Positions 8,202 to 16,231 of a stretch of 64,000 bases of DNA are shown piece by piece (the first letter of the stretch is position 1; each line of letters begins with the position of its first letter). Made by a program: the position numbers and the translations under genes. Source of the stretch: Sulfidibacter corallicola (GTDB lineage: Bacteria; Acidobacteriota; Holophagae; Acanthopleuribacterales; Acanthopleuribacteraceae); contig NZ_CP071793.1 in assembly GCF_017498545.1 (NCBI RefSeq), forward strand, positions 7,806,256-7,870,255, in the 5' to 3' direction. The notes below the pieces were generated by a model that was given only the letters and a program-made list of their open reading frames with translations, did no database searches and was not told the DNA's origin.

Positions 8202-8615
8202 TCAGGTCTCGGTCGATTTGTTGTAGGCCATCGCCATGAGCGGGCCCGCCAAGCCGTAATGCACGATGTTGTAACCCGTTTCGATCAGTACGAAACCGGG
8301 GACCGAGGTCATGGAGAACTTGGCGGCGACGGCCAACGTGGAGTAGGTCCACCCGAACAAACCGGCGAGCAACCCGAACTTCAAGCCGTTTCGCAAGGCG
8401 CAGCCCGAGGGGAAAATCCGGGGATAGAGGTAGGCGAGCACCACCCCCTGGACCAGGATCGCCGCGAATCCGAAGGGGATGATCTTGTCATCTCGGTAGA
8501 TCTCCAGCGTTCGGTAGTATCCGTCGAACACCACCAGGTGCCAGCCAAGGGCGGTCACGAAGGTGTAGACGACGAAAATGGCCGTGGCCGCGATGAAGGA
8601 GCGATGTTTGTTCAT
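8202..8615 (-). CDS. Small membrane protein of unknown function
   Basis: A 137-residue protein with four hydrophobic segments (ATAIFVVYTFVTALGW, FGFAAILVQGVVLAYLYP, GLKFGLLAGLFGWTYS, GYNIVHYGLAGPLMAMAY). The layout of a YRTLEIYRDD loop between helices 1 and 2 resembles small DUF-type membrane proteins often found beside VOC/glyoxalase genes in soil bacteria; no specific family is claimed. It begins 17 bases after the VOC gene and is followed by a strong terminator, so the two form an operon. ATG 8615 is used; the GTG just before it is also in frame. Confidence 0.75.
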   Translation of the reverse strand: MNKHRSFIAATAIFVVYTFVTALGWHLVVFDGYYRTLEIYRDDKIIPFGFAAILVQGVVLAYLYPRIFPSGCALRNGLKFGLLAGLFGWTYSTLAVAAKFSMTSVPGFVLIETGYNIVHYGLAGPLMAMAYNKSTET

Positions 8616-8631
8616 CACCGGTTCCTTTCGC

Positions 8632-9018
8632 TCACTTCATTTGCGATTCGTAGGTGATCAGCGCGAAGGAGGCGCCGAAGGGATCCTGCAACGTGGCCAT
8701 GCGACCGACGCCCTCCACGGTTCTGGCGGGCTCGACGACCTTGGCGCCCCGCGTCTCGGCGGTTTTCACGCGCGCATCCACGTCGTCGACGGTGATGTAG
8801 GGCAGCCACTGGGCCGGGGTCTCGGTCACGGGAGGCAGGCCGCCCACCATTTGCTCACCGTTCTTGATCACGGTATAGGTGGCCCCGTTCGCCATCGTCT
8901 GATCGACCAGCTCCCAACCGATCAACGTGCGGTAGAAATCGGTGACCTCGCTGCGGTCGCCGCCGATGTGGCTCATCCAACTGAAGTTACCGTGGATCAA
9001 ATTCGGATCTTGAGACAT
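8632..9018 (-). CDS. VOC-superfamily (glyoxalase-like) protein
   Basis: A 128-residue vicinal-oxygen-chelate protein of the small secreted-looking but cytosolic YdhR/CFP-30B kind. Two beta-alpha-beta-beta-beta modules are seen: HGNFSWMSHIGGDRSEVTDFYRTL at the start, then WLPYITVDDVDARVKTAETRGAKVV and FGASFALITYES at the end. Such proteins bind metal and small ligands; the substrate is unknown. The start at 9018 follows a strong GGAGG seven bases upstream, which excludes a longer frame from 9066. Confidence 0.85.
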   Translation of the reverse strand: MSQDPNLIHGNFSWMSHIGGDRSEVTDFYRTLIGWELVDQTMANGATYTVIKNGEQMVGGLPPVTETPAQWLPYITVDDVDARVKTAETRGAKVVEPARTVEGVGRMATLQDPFGASFALITYESQMK

Positions 9019-9164
9019 GTTGTCCTCCTGAATGGGTGTTCGAAGATCAATCTCGCGATTGATCACCCAGAGGACGTGGGTCGCGCGGCGATTCCGACAT
9101 CGACCTCCGATTTTTTTTGAAAAAATATCGAAAGGCCTTTGTTTTGGAAGGTAACTTGTTTAAA

Positions 9165-9492
9165 AAGAGCTGCGAACAAACGGCGCGGGCGCCTAGCTCG
9201 ATTTCGGGAAAGAAACAACGCGAAGCGAGCCGGCATGCTGTTCCTGGCTGCCAGAGAGGGTCGTCGTGCAGGGCCGGTATGGCCAGGTAGGTGCGACCGC
9301 TGGTCGCACATTCCGAAGCCGAATGCTTCAATGCTCTCCCAATGGGCAGTACTTCTTTCTTTCAAGTCTCGAACCTGCAATGCGCCGATCGCTTCGACAA
9401 GTTCAGCCGGCGGGCTTACCGCCCCTGCTGAACCTATTGGGCACGACGAATCTCTCGAAGTAAGGGCACGCCAGACGGATTCGTTTCAAGAG
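9165..9492. repeat. Dispersed repeat family, copy A
   Basis: This 328-base non-coding stretch is collinear with 43082-43384 at high but imperfect identity, including the blocks CGATTTCGGGAAAGAAACAA, CGAAGCCGAATGCTTCAATG and TTTCAAGTCTCGAACCTGCA. It contains two hairpins, GTGCGACC-GCT-GGTCGCAC at 9291-9309 and a larger GTTCAGC...GCTGAAC near 9400-9433 whose loop holds a second small palindrome. No open frame is conserved between the copies. Confidence 0.8.
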
Positions 9493-9509
9493 GGTAGGGT
9501 CAAACGAAA

Positions 9510-9541
9510 ACGGCGCGGCTCCTCGAGGGGTGCCGCGCCGT
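9510..9541 (-). terminator. Intrinsic terminator after the secreted-protein gene
   Basis: On the minus strand ACGGCGCGGC (9541-9532) pairs perfectly with GCCGCGCCGT (9519-9510) and runs into TTTTCGTTTG. It lies 25 bases after the stop codon at 9566. Confidence 0.8.
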
Positions 9542-9565
9542 CATTGATCAGGTCAATGGGCGGAA

Positions 9566-10702
9566 TCAACGACCTTGCAGGTAACCCCAAGAGACGATCG
9601 GGTAGCGGTTGCCGTCGTTGGCCGAAACCTCGACGAAGACCATCTTGTCGATGCGACCGTTGATGTAGACGGGCAGCAACAGGGTTTTGTGGCCGTTGGC
9701 TTCTTCTTCGGGATCGTAGCAGTAGGGTCCGTAATCGGAGGTGGCGTTGCAGGTGGGGCCGCCACTGTCGTAGATGTGGCTGGTCAGGTAGCTCATCAAA
9801 CTGGGCCAGTTGGCGTGTTGGTTGACCAGGAAGGAATGGGCGACCCAGGCGGAACGGCAGTTTTTAGAGTCGTAACCGTTGTAGAGCCCGCCGTAATTGC
9901 CGGGGGTTTGCAAATAGGCACCCTGGGTGTAGGCCAACAGGCCGTAGTCCGGATGGAAATTGAAGGGGATCGAGTGGCTGCCGTACTGATCGAGCGGGCC
10001 CAAGTCGAAATTGCCGTCGAAATCGTTGTCCTGGTTCAAGTACATGTCATAGGTGTCTGCCAGCTTGGTATAGTGCAGGTAACCGGCGCGTTCCGATTCG
10101 AAACCGATACTGACGATCTCGCTGCCCTGGGTTCCACTCGTCGACGAGACGAAGTTGAGCAGGCGCCACTGGTCGCCCAGCCTTTGCCAATAGTACTCGG
10201 TGTTGGAGACCTCGACGGTCAAATCGGCCGTATGGCCGGCGTTGTAGGTATAGGTGCCGACGACTTCCTGCATGCCGGAAGTGCGGGGGCGGGTGATTTC
10301 ACCGGTTTCGCAAGGTTCGAAACGCCAATCTTCGTAATTTTCGCCATATCGCTCCACCAGGCGGTTGCGCAGGTCGGTGGGATTCTCGGAGGTGCCTTCG
10401 AAAACCGGCAGGTCGGTCAGGTTTTGGACGAAGTGGGGATTGTAGAGCCATCTCTGGCCGGTGCGTTCTTCGACCGCGCTGCGAGAGGTCGTGCCGGGGT
10501 TGATGTCGATGTATTTGTAAACGACTTCGCTGGCGCTCGTGAAATGGTATTGACCCAGGACGACGTGGGTCGTGGAGCCGGTCTTGTGAATTGTGGAAAA
10601 AACCATGTATTTACCGGTAAGATCGTCACCTGCCAAAACAGATATGGTACCGAATGCAAGAATAAGAAACGTGGTCAGTGCGAATGAAAATGAGAATCTC
10701 AT
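9566..10702 (-). CDS. Secreted protein of unknown function
   Basis: A 378-residue protein with a clear signal peptide (cleavage probably after ISVLA) and no membrane segment afterwards. The mature part is rich in Tyr, Asn, Gly and Asp and contains several Cys residues (CETGEI, NCRSAW, CNATSDYGPYCYD), suggesting a disulfide-bonded extracellular beta-rich protein. NQDNDFDGNFDLGPLD looks like a calcium-binding loop. No family is recognised. A ribosome binding site (AAGGTGAG) precedes the ATG and a strong terminator follows, so it is monocistronic. Confidence 0.7.
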   Translation of the reverse strand: MRFSFSFALTTFLILAFGTISVLAGDDLTGKYMVFSTIHKTGSTTHVVLGQYHFTSASEVVYKYIDINPGTTSRSAVEERTGQRWLYNPHFVQNLTDLPVFEGTSENPTDLRNRLVERYGENYEDWRFEPCETGEITRPRTSGMQEVVGTYTYNAGHTADLTVEVSNTEYYWQRLGDQWRLLNFVSSTSGTQGSEIVSIGFESERAGYLHYTKLADTYDMYLNQDNDFDGNFDLGPLDQYGSHSIPFNFHPDYGLLAYTQGAYLQTPGNYGGLYNGYDSKNCRSAWVAHSFLVNQHANWPSLMSYLTSHIYDSGGPTCNATSDYGPYCYDPEEEANGHKTLLLPVYINGRIDKMVFVEVSANDGNRYPIVSWGYLQGR

Positions 10703-10924
10703 GAGGGCTCACCTTATGTAAAAACGATGGAACACTGAAGCGCTTTGTCCGAGCTTCAATTAGAACAGGCCCTTTTAGAAAAGCTTCCCGCCAAGAAAAT
10801 TACATTTTTCGAAACACCCCCGAATCAACTGCAACAGTGTGTTCCGGTGAATGCCGTCGTTTTCCCGGAATTTGCCGATAACATGCTCCGACCCGGTCGT
10901 GTAGCCGATCTCCTATGGGTTTTT

Positions 10925-12178
10925 CTATGCCGGTGGAGGGATGACCGGGTTGGCGCCCAGTTCCTCGATTTTTTGGCGGATGTGCGTCGTTTCCGCGGCC
11001 GTGCCGCCGTGGGTCAGCGCCAGCCGGAAGGCCGCGAGCGCCTCTTCGCGTCGCCCCAAATCGGCCAACAAGGCCCCGCGCACGCCGTGGTAATGGAAGT
11101 ACCCGGACAGTTTCGCCTCCAGCGGTTCCAGGAGGGACAGGGCGGCCGCGGGGCCATCGACCTTGGCCACCGCGACGGCACGGTTGAGCACCACGACGGG
11201 GGAGGGGTGGACGCGTTCCAGCAGCGCGTAGAGCCGAACGATTTCCGCCCAGTCCGTCTGCTCCGCCGTGCGGGCCTGGGCGTGAACCGAGGCGATCGCG
11301 GCTTGGATCTGGAAGGGGCCCGGCTGCCGCTTGCGCAGCGCTTTTTCCAGCAGGACCGAGCCTTCCGCGATCAATCCGCGATCCCAGTGACCGCGGTCCT
11401 GGTGCTCGAGCAGCACGATGTCGCCGGACGCATCGAGGCGGGCTCGGTGGCGGCTGTGTTGGATCAGGCACAACGAAAGGAGCCCCATGATTTCGGCTTC
11501 GGTGGGGAAGAGGCGCAACAGCAGTCGGGCCAGGCGAATGGCTTCCTCGCAGATCGACACGCGGATGTGGGCCTCGCCTGCCGCGGCGGAATAGCCCTCG
11601 TTGAACAACAGGTAGATCGCGGTGCTCACCGCCTTCAACCGCTCGTCGCGCTCGGCCGAGCTGGGTGGGTCGTGGGAGATACGGGCCTGGCCCAGGGCGC
11701 GTTTGGCGCGCGTGATGCGCTGCTCCATCGTCTTGACCCGCACGAGAAAGGCCTTGGCGATCTCTTCGACGCGCAGGCCGGCGATGACCTTGAGCGCCAG
11801 GGCGACCTGTTGCGGTTTCGGCAGGGTCGGGTGGCAACAGGTGAACAGCAGCCGCAGCATGTCGTCTCGATAATCCTGGGCGTCCAGTTGGGCCACGTAC
11901 TCCGTCTCGGGATCCGAGGCGACGGGCTCGGTCTCCTCGGAGGCCACGTAACGCGATTGCTTGCGGTAGCGGTCCAGGCCGATATTGCGGCCGACCTTGA
12001 TCAGCCAGGAGATCCCGTCGTCCGGCACCCCGCGCTCGCCCCATGCGCGAAGGGCACGCAGCGAGGCCTCCTGAAAGCAATCCTCGGCCTCGTCCAGGTC
12101 GCGAAAGTAGCGGAACAGGGCCGCCACGACGCGCGGACGCGCGGCACTAAGGGTCGCTGATAACCAGTGGGGATCCAT
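10925..12178 (-). CDS. ECF42-type RNA polymerase sigma factor with TPR-like extension
   Basis: A 417-residue sigma factor. Residues 1-170 hold the sigma-70 regions 2 and 4 (VVAALFRYFRDLDEAEDCFQEA; AGLRVEEIAKAFLVRVKTMEQRI). The long C-terminal part, with FNEGYSAAAGE and several helical repeat pairs ending near LALTHGGTAAET, is characteristic of the ECF42 group, in which this extension controls activity. The partner DGPF gene lies directly upstream and overlaps by about 30 bases, the classical ECF42 arrangement. No anti-sigma gene is present, also normal here. ATG 12178 was preferred over a TTG at 12199. Confidence 0.9.
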   Translation of the reverse strand: MDPHWLSATLSAARPRVVAALFRYFRDLDEAEDCFQEASLRALRAWGERGVPDDGISWLIKVGRNIGLDRYRKQSRYVASEETEPVASDPETEYVAQLDAQDYRDDMLRLLFTCCHPTLPKPQQVALALKVIAGLRVEEIAKAFLVRVKTMEQRITRAKRALGQARISHDPPSSAERDERLKAVSTAIYLLFNEGYSAAAGEAHIRVSICEEAIRLARLLLRLFPTEAEIMGLLSLCLIQHSRHRARLDASGDIVLLEHQDRGHWDRGLIAEGSVLLEKALRKRQPGPFQIQAAIASVHAQARTAEQTDWAEIVRLYALLERVHPSPVVVLNRAVAVAKVDGPAAALSLLEPLEAKLSGYFHYHGVRGALLADLGRREEALAAFRLALTHGGTAAETTHIRQKIEELGANPVIPPPA

Positions 12179-12539
12179 TCTTGAAGTTTCCGCCTTCAAA
12201 ATAGGCTACGGGCCTGATTTCGACGGCCCCGGTCTCCAACGGCAGCTTCTTGACCTGCTGCACCGCGGCTTCCAGCGAAGGGCATTCGATCAGGTAGAAC
12301 CCCAGCAACTGTTCCTTGGTTTCGGCGAAAGGGCCGTCCAGTACGGTGTCCTCGATGGGTCCGCCGCGCAGGGTGACGGCGGTGGTGGTCGGCATCAGTT
12401 TGACCACGGCGCCCAGCTCCTGTTGGTCGCGCGGATCGTCCTGAAAGTGGAGATGCCGGTCGAGACGCGCCTTGTGTTCCTCTTCGGAAAGGGCGTCGAT
12501 CACCGACTCGGTGTCGTAGATGAGCACGGAATAAAGCAT
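12147..12539 (-). CDS. YCII-related (DGPF domain) protein, ECF42 partner
   Basis: A 130-residue protein of the YCII/DGPF superfamily, defined here by the exact motif DGPFAETKEQLLGFYLIE. Proteins of this family are small ferredoxin-like alpha/beta folds commonly co-encoded with ECF42 sigma factors; their biochemical role is not established, though they may sense a signal or form the regulon. The coding end overlaps the start of the sigma gene, so they are co-translated. The start codon ATG at 12539 opens the beta strand MLYSVLIYD, typical for the family. Confidence 0.9.
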   Translation of the reverse strand: MLYSVLIYDTESVIDALSEEEHKARLDRHLHFQDDPRDQQELGAVVKLMPTTTAVTLRGGPIEDTVLDGPFAETKEQLLGFYLIECPSLEAAVQQVKKLPLETGAVEIRPVAYFEGGNFKNGSPLVISDP

Positions 12540-12654
12540 GGCCGAACTGCTCCGAAAAGTGGGAATTGGGTGTGTTTCAGCAAATCACGAGGGGCGCGGC
12601 GAAGTCAATAGGGCAGGGAAAACCGGTGGTGGGGAACGCATATCGCGTCCCCCG

Positions 12655-14682
12655 TCAGGCGACCGACTGTGTCGGTGTGGCGATCCGGGTGCGCCACAGG
12701 CCCAGACCGAGGGCCGCCAGCGCGGGTAACGCGGCCCACACGAGCGGGCCCAGCGTGCCGTTTTGCGGCGCCAGCAGCAGCAAGGCCAGGACGAACAACA
12801 GGCCGCGCACCCAGAGGGAAAGCGGGCGGAACCAATAGCCCGAAAGCGATGCGGCGAGCGCCAGGACCGCGCCCAACGCGAATATCAACCCAAGCACGAC
12901 CGCACTCCAGGCGGCCGGTTCGTGGGTGGATCCCGGGGCCAGCATCAGCAGCTCGGGCCGGAAGATGAAGGCGTAGGGCAGCGTGAAGCCGGCGAAGCTG
13001 AAGCGGAAGGCCGCCCAGCCCGTGGGCATGACGTGACTGTCGGCGATCGAGGCCGCAGTGTAGGCCGCCAGCGCCACCGGTGGCGTGACCATCGAGAGCA
13101 GGCCGAAGTAGAAGATAAAGAAGTGGGCGGCCAGCGGCACGACGCCCAGGTCGGTGAGGACCGGGCCCATCAGCGAAGCGAGCAGGAGATAGCAAACGGC
13201 CGAGGGCAGGCCCATGCCCAGGATCAACGCGGCGACCATCATCAGTATCAGGGCCAGGACCAAATGCTTCTCGGCGAGCGGAATCAATTCCGCCGGGAAT
13301 TTGATGCCGAGGCCGGTTAGGGTCACCACGCCGATGACGATGCCGACGCAGGCCGCCGCGACGACCAACGGGATCGCCTGGGAGGCCGCGCCGCGAAACA
13401 CGGCCAGCAGCTCCCGCCACCCCAGTCGGGTTTCGGGTTTCAACCAACTCAGGACGAGAATGGCCGGAATCGTCATGGTTACCGAGCGAAAGGGACTGAA
13501 ACCCCACAATAGCAATGCCACCAACACGGCAAACGCCGATGTGAAGATGAACACCTTGTGACGTTCGCCGGTGGATTCGGGCTCGGAGGATTCGTCGGCG
13601 GGGGCTGTCGGTGTGCCGGGGCTGGCGTCCTCCGTCGAGGCCGGCACCTCGGATGCCGCGGGAACCGATTCCGTCGAGGCGCCGCCCTCCGCAGCGAATC
13701 GGGCCGCCAGAAAGTGGACCAACAACAGCAGGGCCAGATAGTAGAGCAGGGCCGGGAAGACCGCGGCGCGCATGATTTGGAGGAAGGTCACCTGGGGCAT
13801 GACCAACTCCAGCATCATGTAGGCACCGGCGCCCATGACCGGAGGCACCAGGGCCCCGCCGGAACTGGCCGCGGCCTCGATGGCCGCCGCGAAGGTTTTG
13901 GGGAAACCGGAGCTGCGCATGAGCGGAATGGTGAAGGTTCCGGTGGTGGCGGTATTGGCGACGGCGCTGCCCGAGAGCGAGCCCATCAACCCGCTGGCCA
14001 CGACCGCGACCTTGGCCGAGCCGCCCTGGCTGCGGCGAAACAGGCGCTGGGCCAGGCGAATCAACGCCTTGGTCGCGCCGGTCCGCTCCAGGAAGGCCCC
14101 GAACAGGACGAACAGGAACACGAAGGTGAACATCACTTTGAGGGCGGGTCCGAACACGCCCTGGCTGTGCAGGAACGACTGGCTGACGAGCCGTTCCCAA
14201 TCGTAACCGCGATGAGGAAACAGCCAGGACGGCATGGCGCGACCCTGCCAGCCATAGAGCAGAAAGGCGCTCGAAAGCAGCGGCAAGGTCCAGCCGATGG
14301 CGCGCCGCGTCGCTTCCAGGATGAGCAACAGACCCACGGCGCCCGCCAGGATGTCCCACCGGGTTTCGATTCCCGCGCGGTTGCCCAGCGGCAGGTCGTT
14401 CAACCACAAGGCGGCACACCAGGGTTCGGTCTGGACGACCAGGAACCCCAGCGACAGGATGCTGAGCCCCACCAGCCCGAAATCCAGGATTTGGGCCCAG
14501 GTGTGATCGGCCAGGGCCGGGTGGAGCGGGCGTTTCAGGAAACACAGGACCAGGCCGAACATGGCGAACAGCGCCAGTTGCGATTGGGGCTGCATCTGCG
14601 GGTAGTTGACCTCCGCCAGGACGAACAGGCAGAGGGCCACACCGGCCCCGATTTCAAGGCCGCTTTTCAGGCGCGCCAACAT
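12655..14682 (-). CDS. TRAP transporter fused 4TM/12TM permease
   Basis: A 675-residue inner-membrane permease of tripartite ATP-independent periplasmic (TRAP) transporters, sodium- or proton-driven uptake systems for organic acids and similar solutes. The small DctQ-like part (about residues 1-140) and the large DctM-like part are fused, as usual when the receptor is of TAXI type. The large part has the hallmark LMGSLSGSAVANTATTGTFT and GGALVPPVMGAGAYMM segments and a second pseudo-repeat with LGMGLPSAVCYLL. A low-complexity Ser/Thr/Glu linker (STESVPAASEVPASTED) separates its halves. It follows the TAXI receptor gene by eight bases. Confidence 0.93.
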   Translation of the reverse strand: MLARLKSGLEIGAGVALCLFVLAEVNYPQMQPQSQLALFAMFGLVLCFLKRPLHPALADHTWAQILDFGLVGLSILSLGFLVVQTEPWCAALWLNDLPLGNRAGIETRWDILAGAVGLLLILEATRRAIGWTLPLLSSAFLLYGWQGRAMPSWLFPHRGYDWERLVSQSFLHSQGVFGPALKVMFTFVFLFVLFGAFLERTGATKALIRLAQRLFRRSQGGSAKVAVVASGLMGSLSGSAVANTATTGTFTIPLMRSSGFPKTFAAAIEAAASSGGALVPPVMGAGAYMMLELVMPQVTFLQIMRAAVFPALLYYLALLLLVHFLAARFAAEGGASTESVPAASEVPASTEDASPGTPTAPADESSEPESTGERHKVFIFTSAFAVLVALLLWGFSPFRSVTMTIPAILVLSWLKPETRLGWRELLAVFRGAASQAIPLVVAAACVGIVIGVVTLTGLGIKFPAELIPLAEKHLVLALILMMVAALILGMGLPSAVCYLLLASLMGPVLTDLGVVPLAAHFFIFYFGLLSMVTPPVALAAYTAASIADSHVMPTGWAAFRFSFAGFTLPYAFIFRPELLMLAPGSTHEPAAWSAVVLGLIFALGAVLALAASLSGYWFRPLSLWVRGLLFVLALLLLAPQNGTLGPLVWAALPALAALGLGLWRTRIATPTQSVA

Positions 14683-14690
14683 GCGTGCGC

Positions 14691-15758
14691 CTATTCGGAG
14701 GCTTCGGCGGGCGACGGCGTTTCCGGCCAGATGCCCGACTCGGTGTAGAACCGAATGGCGCCGGGATGGAAGGACAGGCCCGTCGAACGCGGTGCGTTTT
14801 TAGGGTTGATGGCCTTGCCGGCCGGGTGACGTCGCACCACTTCGTCGCGGTGCTCGTAGATTCGCTTCGTGAACTGGTAGACCAGTTCCTCGGGCGTCTC
14901 GGACGCGGTCACCAGGATCATCGAACCCACGTTCAGGCCCTTGAATTCCGTGTCCATGCCTTTGTAGGTGCCCGCGGGAATCGTGGCCCCCACGAAGAAG
15001 GGATAATCGGCGATCAATTTTTGACGGGCCTCTTCGTCGAAGGGGATGAAGTGGATGTCTTGGCCGGCACAGGCCTGGGTGATCGAGGCCGTGGGCACCG
15101 CGCCGCCGAGAAAGGCCGCGGCGGCGGATCCGTCCGCCAGCATGTCCACGGCACCGCTCTGGGTGGCGTAGACCGGGGTGAAGTCCTCGTAGGTCACCCC
15201 GTGAGCCTGGAGGATCGGGCGAATGAAGAATTCGAAGCCCGCACCGGCCGGGCCGACGACCACCCGTTTGCCTTTCAGGTCGGCGATGGTTTTGACGCCG
15301 GAAGAAGCGGGCGTCACGAACAAGGCGACGTTGGGGGCCAGGGTCATGACGGAGCGAATGGGATAGCTCTTGTCCCAACCGTCCTCACCGCGCACCGCGA
15401 AATAGGCGATGGCCGCGTTGGCGAGGGCCATGTCCAGTTCGCCCTTGTCCAGGCGGCGGATGTTTTCCTGCGTGCCCTTGGTGGCTTCCGCGCTGACTTC
15501 CCAATTCAGGTCGTCCTGGAAATCGCTGGCCGTTTGGGCGATGGCGCCGCCCACGACGAAAAAGGCGCCACCGGGCGGTGCGGTCCCGATGCTGAGAAAG
15601 GTGCGTTCGGGCGCGGATTTTTCCGAGGTTTGGGCCGTAGGGGTTTGATTACAGGCCACAAGGGTGATCAACGAACTCATGACCAGTAGGCGACCAAGGA
15701 TAGTGGAAACATGAACGGAAAGATGTGTCTGCAATGGTTGATCCTCTAATTTGAACAT
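14691..15758 (-). CDS. TAXI-family TRAP transporter solute receptor (lipoprotein)
   Basis: A 355-residue substrate-binding component for the TRAP permease directly downstream. After a hydrophobic leader comes a lipobox-like LVAC followed by NQTPTAQ, so the protein is probably tethered to the membrane. The TAXI fold is recognised from FLSIGTAPPGGAFFVVGGAIA, the mid-region LKGKRVVVGPAGAGFE and AAFLGGAVPTASI. Related receptors bind glutamate, alpha-ketoglutarate or similar acids; the ligand here is not determinable. The start at 15758 has GAGGGG about ten bases upstream; an open frame from 15896 adds an arginine-rich non-signal leader and was not used. Confidence 0.92.
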   Translation of the reverse strand: MFKLEDQPLQTHLSVHVSTILGRLLVMSSLITLVACNQTPTAQTSEKSAPERTFLSIGTAPPGGAFFVVGGAIAQTASDFQDDLNWEVSAEATKGTQENIRRLDKGELDMALANAAIAYFAVRGEDGWDKSYPIRSVMTLAPNVALFVTPASSGVKTIADLKGKRVVVGPAGAGFEFFIRPILQAHGVTYEDFTPVYATQSGAVDMLADGSAAAAFLGGAVPTASITQACAGQDIHFIPFDEEARQKLIADYPFFVGATIPAGTYKGMDTEFKGLNVGSMILVTASETPEELVYQFTKRIYEHRDEVVRRHPAGKAINPKNAPRSTGLSFHPGAIRFYTESGIWPETPSPAEASE

Positions 15759-16231
15759 TCGCACGTTCCCCTCGTCATTTCTCGTTCGGGACAGGTTCCG
15801 GCTGGGGGGGGTCGAAACGCGAAAAGGCGATTTGGGAGCGTACCGCAGGGGGGGTGAAACAAAGCCCCTGATCATCAATAAATGCTGGAAAACCACGGGG
15901 GAACCTGTTTAGAGTGAAGCTTTCATGTTAGAACCAAATGGTGTTTACGTCAATGCGGTGACAAGGGTTCCCAACACCGCATCAACAGAGCGATGAGCGC
16001 CGTTTCCGCTGAATTGCCAGACACTTCTCCGCCTTGGATGCCAAGGCGTGTCACGCGCGCTTGCGTTTTTTGAGAATTTCGTCAGAATTTGCGCTGAATC
16101 GGCCCTTTCCCCCTCGAAGCCCACCGCCGCGATGCCCCCCCGGCGGTGTTCCGATGAGTCGCGATTCGATCGTGTCCGGGTCATGGACACCGACATCGCG
16201 TTTCGCCACGGGTCGGTCCCGAAGAGCTGCC
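15759..16231. other. Divergent intergenic region, no gene seen
   Basis: This 473-base region separates the leftward TRAP operon from the rightward helicase gene and should hold promoters for both. It contains a run of eight G residues near 15810 and a somewhat AT-richer block around 15880-15945, but no convincing promoter motif, repeat or small gene was identified. Confidence 0.4.

Noticed and set aside
10745..12160. 471-codon open frame on the plus strand
   Set aside because: It is the complementary shadow of the ECF42 sigma factor gene; the translation is Gln/Gly/Arg-rich without domains, while the minus strand has clear sigma regions.
12605..14545. 646-codon minus-strand frame overlapping the TRAP permease
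   Set aside because: Arg/Gly/Pro-rich text in a different frame from the permease, which has the TRAP motifs; GC-rich third positions create such open frames.
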